Assembly (NCBI GenBank): GCA_027043825.1
Contig: JALUER010000081.1
Coordinates: forward strand, 1 to 8,612
DNA length: 8,612 nt
From: Microcaldota archaeon
GTDB taxonomy: Archaea; Iainarchaeota; Iainarchaeia; JAADDC01
Reading direction: 5' to 3'
Part shown: positions 3,915 to 8,612 of the stretch, in pieces
Layout: the number at the start of each line of letters is the position of its first letter
Position numbering within the stretch: position 1 is the stretch's first letter
Made by a program: the position numbers and the translations under genes
The notes under the pieces: generated by a model
What the model saw: only the letters and a program-made list of their open reading frames with translations
Databases searched by the model: none
What the model was told of the DNA's origin: nothing

Positions 3915-5186
3915 GGCCCTGGGCACCACGTCCTTCACGATACCCACCGCTATGGTCTTGCTCATGTCCCTGACAGCGAACCTACCGAGCGCCGGGAAGT
4001 CCTGGAACTTCTCGACCACGGTGGGCTTGGTGGGCACGATTTCCACCAGTGCCGCGTCACCGGTCTTGAGGAACTGTGGGTTCTCCTCAACCACCTGACC
4101 CGTCTTGGGATCCATCTTCTTCAGCAGCTTGTCAAAGGTACAGGCCACCTGTGCGGTGTGGATGTGGAACACCGGCGTGTAACCGGCGGTTATGGCGGTG
4201 GGGTGGTACAGCACGATGATCTGGGCCGTGAACCTCTCTGCCACGGTGGGCGGGTTGTCCACGTGGCCCACCACGTCACCCCTCTTCACGTCGTCCTTGC
4301 CGATGCCCTTGACGTTGAAACCGATGTTGTCACCGGGCCTTGCCTCGTTCAGGGGCTGGTGGTGCATCTCGATGGACTTTACTTCGCCGGTGAGGCCGAT
4401 GGGCTGTACGATGACCTTGTCACCGGGCTTCAACACGCCGGACTCGACCCTACCGGTGAGCACCGTACCCACTCCCTTGATGGAGAGGGCCTTCTCGATA
4501 GGTATCCTGAGGGGCTTGTCGATGGGCCTCACAGGCTCCTCCAGGAGGTCAAAGGCCTCCACGAGGGTGGGGCCGTTGTACCAGGGCATGTTCTCGGACT
4601 TCTTAACCACGTTGTCTCCCTTGAGGGCAGATCCGGGGATTATGGCCTTGATCTGGTCGGGCTTGTATCCTATACCCTGGAGGAACTTCTGGAGCTCGTC
4701 CCTGAGCTTCTCGAACTTCTCCTTGTCGTAGTTCACCATGTCCATCTTGTTGACGAAGACGATGATCTGGTTGATGCCCAGGGTCTTTGCCAGTATTGCG
4801 TGCTCCCTGGTCTGGGGCATGATGCCCTCGGGGGCTGCCACCACGAGGACAGCCGCATCTGCCTGGGAAGCTCCGGTGATCATGTTCTTAACGAAGTCCT
4901 GGTGTCCCGGTGCGTCGATGATGGTGAAGTAGTACTTCTTGGTCTCGAAGTCCCTGTAGGCGATGTCAATGGTAATACCTCTTTCCCTCTCTTCCTTGAG
5001 CCTGTCCATGACGTAGGCGAACTCGAAACCTACCTTGCCCTTTTCCTCGGCCTCCTTCCTGTACTCCTCGAGGGTTCTTTCGTCGATCAATCCTAAGTCG
5101 TAAAAGAGCCTACCAATGGTGGTAGACTTGCCGTGGTCCACGTGACCGATAAATACCAAGTTCAGGTGGGGCTTCTCCCTTGCCAT
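3909..5186 (-). CDS. tuf: Elongation factor 1-alpha (aEF-1A)
   Basis: The 425-residue GTPase delivers aminoacyl-tRNA to the ribosomal A site. GTP-binding motifs are complete: G1 GHVDHGKS (14-21), switch I region EERERGITID (65-74), G3 DAPGH (91-95), G4 NKMD (146-149) and G5 SAL (186-188). Domain 2 contains KGVGTVLTGRVESG, and domain 3 ends with GRFAVRDMSKTIAVGIV. Length is normal for archaeal EF-1A. Q96 in DAPGHQDF replaces the arginine usual in archaea and eukaryotes. An earlier ATG at 5204 overlaps the fusA stop, but the strong GGAGGTGA ribosome site lies between it and the ATG at 5186, so the latter is chosen, giving MAREKPHLN as in relatives. It lies 14 nt after fusA in the operon. Confidence 0.97.
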   Translation of the reverse strand: MAREKPHLNLVFIGHVDHGKSTTIGRLFYDLGLIDERTLEEYRKEAEEKGKVGFEFAYVMDRLKEERERGITIDIAYRDFETKKYYFTIIDAPGHQDFVKNMITGASQADAAVLVVAAPEGIMPQTREHAILAKTLGINQIIVFVNKMDMVNYDKEKFEKLRDELQKFLQGIGYKPDQIKAIIPGSALKGDNVVKKSENMPWYNGPTLVEAFDLLEEPVRPIDKPLRIPIEKALSIKGVGTVLTGRVESGVLKPGDKVIVQPIGLTGEVKSIEMHHQPLNEARPGDNIGFNVKGIGKDDVKRGDVVGHVDNPPTVAERFTAQIIVLYHPTAITAGYTPVFHIHTAQVACTFDKLLKKMDPKTGQVVEENPQFLKTGDAALVEIVPTKPTVVEKFQDFPALGRFAVRDMSKTIAVGIVKDVVPRAK

Positions 5187-5191
5187 CTTCT

Positions 5192-5199
5192 TCACCTCC
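5192..5199 (-). promoter_or_regulatory. Strong Shine-Dalgarno site of tuf
   Basis: GGAGGTGA on the minus strand, 5 nt upstream of the ATG at 5186. It is the best ribosome-binding match in the operon, as expected for a very abundant protein, and it rules against the ATG at 5204. Confidence 0.8.
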
Positions 5200-5200
5200 T

Positions 5201-7390
5201 TCATTCAAGGAAATCCTCGGGCTTGGGGGGTTCGGGCTTCTCCCCCTTCCTCGTTCTAACTTCCTTGACTATCTGATCCTGAAGTTCACGCGGAACCCGC
5301 TCATATCCTGCGAACTCGTAGGTCCAAATGGCCCTTCCTTGAGTAGCAGAGCGGAGAGCGGCGGAGAATCCTATCATCTCCCTCACTGGTACCTTGGCCT
5401 TGATGATGACTGACTCGCCCTCGCTTCTGATCTCCTCGATCTGGGCCCTCCTCATCTGTAGTTCCCTGTTCACGTCGCCCATGTAGTCCTGGGGCACTGT
5501 TATGTATACGTACTGCTTGGGCTCCCAGAGGAACGGGTCCGCCTTGAGCATGGCCGCGTAGATCCCCCTCTTCACGGCGGGGATGACCTGGGCTGGACCC
5601 CTGTGGACGGCGTCTTCATGAAGCACCGCATCGTCCAGGACCACCTTAACGCCCATCACCTTCTCCCTGGCCAGTGGACCATCGTCCATGGCCTCCATGA
5701 AGGCCTGGATGATGAGCTCCTTAGCCTCGTGGAGGTACTGGACGCCCCTGGTCCTGTCCACGAAGACGTTGCCGTTGTAGACGGCCCAGACATTCTTGGC
5801 GTCTTCGGGGCTCATCCCTGCTTCCATGAGCTTGTCAGCGTGCTGTTTCTCCTTGTACTTGCCCTCTGGAATCTCTCCCTCTCTTATGGCCTTTAGCACG
5901 CCATCCTCGAGGGGTTCCACGTGAAGATAAAACTTGTTGTGGCGGTTGGGAGACTTGGCCTCAATGGTCTCGGATTTCTTGCCCACCCCCTCCCGGTAGA
6001 CCACCGTGGGCGGGCTCATATTGACAGGAATGCCATAGTCGTGCTCGATCCTGTACTTTATGATCTCCAGGTGGAGTTCGCCCATACCGGAGACGATGTA
6101 CTCGCCCGTCTCCTGGTTTATCTCCACCCTGACGCTGGGGTCTTCCTTCTGGATCTTCCGGAGGACCTCACCGAGCTTTGCTATGTCCTTCATGTTCTTG
6201 GCCTCAACGGCGGCGGAGATGACGGGTTCAAGGTTCGTTTTGAATGATTCGAAGGGAGGAATGGGCTCTTCTGCCAGGGTCTCCCCCGCCCAGACGTCCT
6301 TCAGACCCACGATAGCCGCGATGTTGCCGGCGGGGATCTCGTCCACCCTCAGCCTGTGGGGACCCATGTAGATGGAGATCTGCTGAACGGTTGCCTCCGT
6401 CTTGTTACCTATCATCCTCACCTTGAGGCCCTTTTTGAGAGTTCCGGAAAAGACCCTGCCGGTGGCCACCTCTCCGGCGTGGGGGTCCACAGAGACGTCG
6501 GTTATGACCATGACCAGCTTGCCCTTTGGATCGCAGTTCAGCATGGACTTGCCCACGTCCGAGTTTATGTCGCCGGGCCAGAGGTGAGGTATCCTGTACC
6601 TCTGGGCGGTAATGGGATCGGGGAGGTGCTGGATGACCATCCGGATGACCACGTCGTAGAGGGGGGACTTCTTGGCCAGCTCCCTCTGCCGGTCGCTCTT
6701 TAGATATTCATAGACGTCCTTGAAGGTGACGCCGGAGATCTTGGAGTAGGGAACGGAAAGTGCCCAGTTGTGGTAAGCCGATCCAAAGGCCACACTCCCG
6801 TCGTTCACGCTCACCTGCCACTTGTCCCTGAACTCCTCGGGGGCGTACTTGTAGATGAGGTTGTTCACGTCGTTTATGATCTTCACGAACCTTTCCTGCA
6901 TGGCCTGGGGCTCTAACTGGAGCTCGTTGATGAGACGGTCCACCTTGTTGATGAAGAGGACGGGCTTCACCCTCTCCTTGAGGGCCATCCGGAGAACCGT
7001 CTCCGTCTGGGGCATGACGCCCTCCACGGCGTCCACCACGAGGATGACACCGTCCACGGCCCTCATGGCCCGGACTACCTCCCCGGCGAAGTCCACGTGG
7101 CCGGGGGTGTCGATGATGTTGACCAGGTAGTCCTTTCCGTCGAGGTCGTAGACGATGGAGATGTTGGCGGCCATGATGGTAATTCCCCTCTCCCTCTCGG
7201 GCTCGTAGAAGTCGAGCATTAGCTGCTTACCTGCCAGCTCCTCGCTCATGAGCCCGCTGGCCGCTATGAGGTTGTCGGTGAGGGTGGTCTTCCCGTGGTC
7301 AATGTGGGCCACTATGCCGATGTTCCTGATTTGCTCCCTCTCCCACATCACCTTTTGGATTCTCTTGGCTACCTCCTCTAACTTACCCAT
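5201..7390 (-). CDS. fusA: Elongation factor 2 (aEF-2), translocation GTPase
   Basis: The 729-residue product is archaeal EF-2, which drives ribosomal translocation. G1 is AHIDHGKT (28-35); RERGIT marks switch I, DTPGHVDF is G3 and NKVD is G4. The later domains contain SGMGELHLEI and, in domain IV, LHEDAVHRGPAQ, where H596 is the expected diphthamide site (H600 in Pyrococcus from memory), so the host should have the Dph pathway. The C-terminus is rich in proline, lysine and glutamate. Length is normal (about 730). The ATG at 7390 has the ribosome site GAGGTGAT inside the end of rpsG, leaving only a 4-nt gap between the genes and suggesting coupled translation. Confidence 0.98.
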   Translation of the reverse strand: MGKLEEVAKRIQKVMWEREQIRNIGIVAHIDHGKTTLTDNLIAASGLMSEELAGKQLMLDFYEPERERGITIMAANISIVYDLDGKDYLVNIIDTPGHVDFAGEVVRAMRAVDGVILVVDAVEGVMPQTETVLRMALKERVKPVLFINKVDRLINELQLEPQAMQERFVKIINDVNNLIYKYAPEEFRDKWQVSVNDGSVAFGSAYHNWALSVPYSKISGVTFKDVYEYLKSDRQRELAKKSPLYDVVIRMVIQHLPDPITAQRYRIPHLWPGDINSDVGKSMLNCDPKGKLVMVITDVSVDPHAGEVATGRVFSGTLKKGLKVRMIGNKTEATVQQISIYMGPHRLRVDEIPAGNIAAIVGLKDVWAGETLAEEPIPPFESFKTNLEPVISAAVEAKNMKDIAKLGEVLRKIQKEDPSVRVEINQETGEYIVSGMGELHLEIIKYRIEHDYGIPVNMSPPTVVYREGVGKKSETIEAKSPNRHNKFYLHVEPLEDGVLKAIREGEIPEGKYKEKQHADKLMEAGMSPEDAKNVWAVYNGNVFVDRTRGVQYLHEAKELIIQAFMEAMDDGPLAREKVMGVKVVLDDAVLHEDAVHRGPAQVIPAVKRGIYAAMLKADPFLWEPKQYVYITVPQDYMGDVNRELQMRRAQIEEIRSEGESVIIKAKVPVREMIGFSAALRSATQGRAIWTYEFAGYERVPRELQDQIVKEVRTRKGEKPEPPKPEDFLE

Positions 7391-7394
7391 ACCA

Positions 7395-8000
7395 TCACCT
7401 CGACGCCCGTGCTATTCTCTCGATCTCCTCCCTTCTGGAGATGGCAAAGCTCTGAGGATCGTTCTGGGATGCAAGAATGAGCTCCTCGGCGAGTGCCTCC
7501 CACACGGGTGTCTTGTTGTTGAAGGACTTGTAGAAGGCTGCGAGGGCAATGTTCTTGAGGGCCACGTCCAACCTCTTCAGGGGAGAAACGTCCACGGCGA
7601 CGGGGATGACCACACCACCCATTTGAACCCTCACCACGTCCTCCCGGGGGCCGGCATAGGTCACCGCGTCCACGAGAACCTGAATGGGGTTCTTCTTGGT
7701 CCTCTCCTCCACGATCTCAAATGCCTTCTCGACGATCTTCATGGCCAGGAGCTTCTTTCCGGTGGCGCCCCTGCCGCGGATGTAGCGGCCTGCCACCTTC
7801 CTTGAACCCTGTCCGCTCCTCATGAGCTTGTTTACGAGTCTCTCCACGATGCAGATGTTCCTCCTACCAAACCTGTGCTTGGCGAACCTGCCGTGGGTGT
7901 GGGGGATGATGGGACAGTTGAGGTTGATGTAAGGGGCCAGGGAGATATCCCTTACCACGACGCCCTCCGTGTCCCACTTACCAAAAACCTTGAACCCCAT
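7395..8000 (-). CDS. rpsG: 30S ribosomal protein S7
   Basis: The 201-residue product is archaeal S7 (uS7), the primary binder of the 3' major domain of 16S rRNA and part of the head near the E site. Recognisable blocks are the archaeal N-terminal extension with LAPYINLNCPIIPHTHGRFA (about 21-40), VERLVNKLMRSG (about 52-63), the NPIQVLVDAVTYAGPREDVV helix region (about 104-123), AVDVSPLKRLDVALKNIA (about 134-151) and the C-terminal SFAISRREEIERIARASR. Length and ends are normal. The ATG at 8000 lies 4 nt after the rpsL stop, with purine-rich GAGATGAGAGG just upstream. Confidence 0.97.
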   Translation of the reverse strand: MGFKVFGKWDTEGVVVRDISLAPYINLNCPIIPHTHGRFAKHRFGRRNICIVERLVNKLMRSGQGSRKVAGRYIRGRGATGKKLLAMKIVEKAFEIVEERTKKNPIQVLVDAVTYAGPREDVVRVQMGGVVIPVAVDVSPLKRLDVALKNIALAAFYKSFNNKTPVWEALAEELILASQNDPQSFAISRREEIERIARASR

Positions 8001-8004
8001 CCTC

Positions 8005-8436
8005 TCATCTCCTGGGCTTCTCCTTTCTTCCAGTCCTGAGCATCTCCAGGGAGATGCCGTTCACCATGATGACCCTAAACTTGATGCCCCACATGGAACC
8101 GATGGGGCCCCTCTGGGACCCGCCCAAGGACTCGATGATGACCTCGTCGTGCTCGTCCACGAACTTGATGGCGTTGTTCCTGGGCACGTGGGCAGTGACC
8201 TCCCGCCCGTTCTTAATGATCTGAACCCTCACCGCCTTTATGAGACCAGAGTGGGGCTGCTTCTGCTCCACCTCTCTCTTTTCGAGCACGATGGCCCTGG
8301 CCATGGGCGCCCCCTCGAGGGGGTCGTACTTCTTGAGCCAGTTCATCAGCTTGTACTTCCTGTAGTGCCTGTCCTTCTTTCTCCACTTCTTTCTGTCCTT
8401 GATGAGTTTGGCAGCCGCGAATTCACCCCGTGCCAT
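8005..8436 (-). CDS. rpsL: 30S ribosomal protein S12, with divergent decoding loops
   Basis: The 143-residue product is archaeal S12 (uS12), whose loops line the decoding centre. The body is well conserved: RVQIIKNGREVTAHVP (70-85), FVDEHDEVIIE (92-102), NGISLEMLRTGRKEKPRR at the end, and a basic N-terminus. Two loops usually nearly invariant are altered. The segment normally read as KQPNSAIRK appears as KQPHSGLIK (59-67), and GDIPGVRF appears as GSMWGIKF (113-120). The frame is intact and the rest is normal, so this looks like real divergence rather than sequencing error. The ATG follows the nusA stop directly (TAG then ATG), with GGTGAT as ribosome site inside nusA. Confidence 0.95.
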   Translation of the reverse strand: MARGEFAAAKLIKDRKKWRKKDRHYRKYKLMNWLKKYDPLEGAPMARAIVLEKREVEQKQPHSGLIKAVRVQIIKNGREVTAHVPRNNAIKFVDEHDEVIIESLGGSQRGPIGSMWGIKFRVIMVNGISLEMLRTGRKEKPRR

Positions 8437-8612
8437 CTACATCACCACTACGTTATCGATGTTGAAGTATCGCTTCGCCAGGAGCTTTGCTAGCTTTATT
8501 TTCCGCTCCATCCTTCTTTCGAGGATCCTGAGGGCTTCCCGGTCAACGTGAACCCGGGCAATCTTCTTTCCGTTCTTTTCGTTAATGCTAACAGCTAAGA
8601 TATGTGCAGGAT
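8437..8612 (-). CDS. nusA: NusA-like transcription factor, C-terminal end (partial)
   Basis: The gene enters from beyond the right edge; 57 residues and the stop are visible. Its start PAHILAVSI resembles the PAKVxxV linker of archaeal NusA between the two KH domains, followed by KKIARVHVD and the terminal AKRYFNIDNVVVM, close to the usual LLAKRHFDIDDV ending. Position directly before rpsL is the classic place of nusA in archaeal RNA-polymerase/ribosomal clusters. Archaeal NusA is a two-KH protein without the bacterial N-terminal domain and is thought to bind RNA near the polymerase. The GxxG loop expected in the last KH domain is absent; the aligned residues are ERRME (31-35 of the visible part). 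Identification rests on this short end and on gene order. Confidence 0.82.
   Translation of the reverse strand, partial: PAHILAVSINEKNGKKIARVHVDREALRILERRMERKIKLAKLLAKRYFNIDNVVVM

Noticed and set aside
4158..5096. 312-residue plus-strand open frame
   Set aside because: It is antisense to the well-conserved tuf gene and shows only the histidine-, leucine- and valine-rich composition of an antisense shadow.
5187..5204. ATG at 5204 overlapping the fusA stop as tuf start
   Set aside because: It adds MKEVKK, which relatives lack, and places the strong Shine-Dalgarno site inside the gene.

Overview
The window is chromosomal DNA from an archaeon. The main evidence is an archaeal-type translation operon on the minus strand (nusA, rpsL/S12, rpsG/S7, fusA/EF-2, tuf/EF-1A, rpsJ/S10). 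EF-2 carries the diphthamide loop, the tRNA-Gly gene has no encoded CCA, and the smaller genes include archaeal families (COG2521 methyltransferase, archaeal ThrRS editing domain, class III signal peptide). Most of the sequence is GC-rich, and the all-GC acceptor and T stems of the tRNA fit a thermophile; that is an inference. The proteins look euryarchaeal in the broad sense, but the lineage cannot be named from sequence reading alone.

Layout. Positions 1-147 hold a minus-strand tRNA-Gly(UCC) whose 3' end and 3' flank form one arm of a perfect 39-bp inverted repeat. Positions 306-2259 are a plus-strand three-gene cluster: a P-loop kinase-like protein, an adenosine-specific kinase family protein (COG1839) and a COG2521 methyltransferase. 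It appears to be driven by one TATA box placed for a leaderless transcript. At 2243-2868 a small class III signal-peptide protein (minus) and a stand-alone archaeal ThrRS editing domain (plus) diverge from a 32-bp spacer containing two nearly mirror-image TATA boxes. Positions 2871-3562 are an AT-rich island carrying one unrecognised, probably membrane-associated protein. Positions 3563-8612 are the translation operon, read right to left, entering the window inside nusA.

How the genes fit together. The operon makes the decoding-site protein S12, S7, S10, both elongation GTPases and the transcription factor NusA; spacing is very tight (0, 4, 4 and 14 nt) except for a 37-nt tuf-rpsJ gap, where an 8-bp hairpin overlaps the tuf stop codon. 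The ThrRS editing domain would add a quality-control function if it acts in trans on mis-serylated tRNA-Thr.

Most worth a second look: the tRNA-linked palindrome, the free-standing editing domain, the altered decoding-loop residues of S12, the missing GxxG in the last KH domain of NusA, the divergent leaderless promoter, and the AT-rich orphan gene. No CRISPR array, transposase or integrase was seen.
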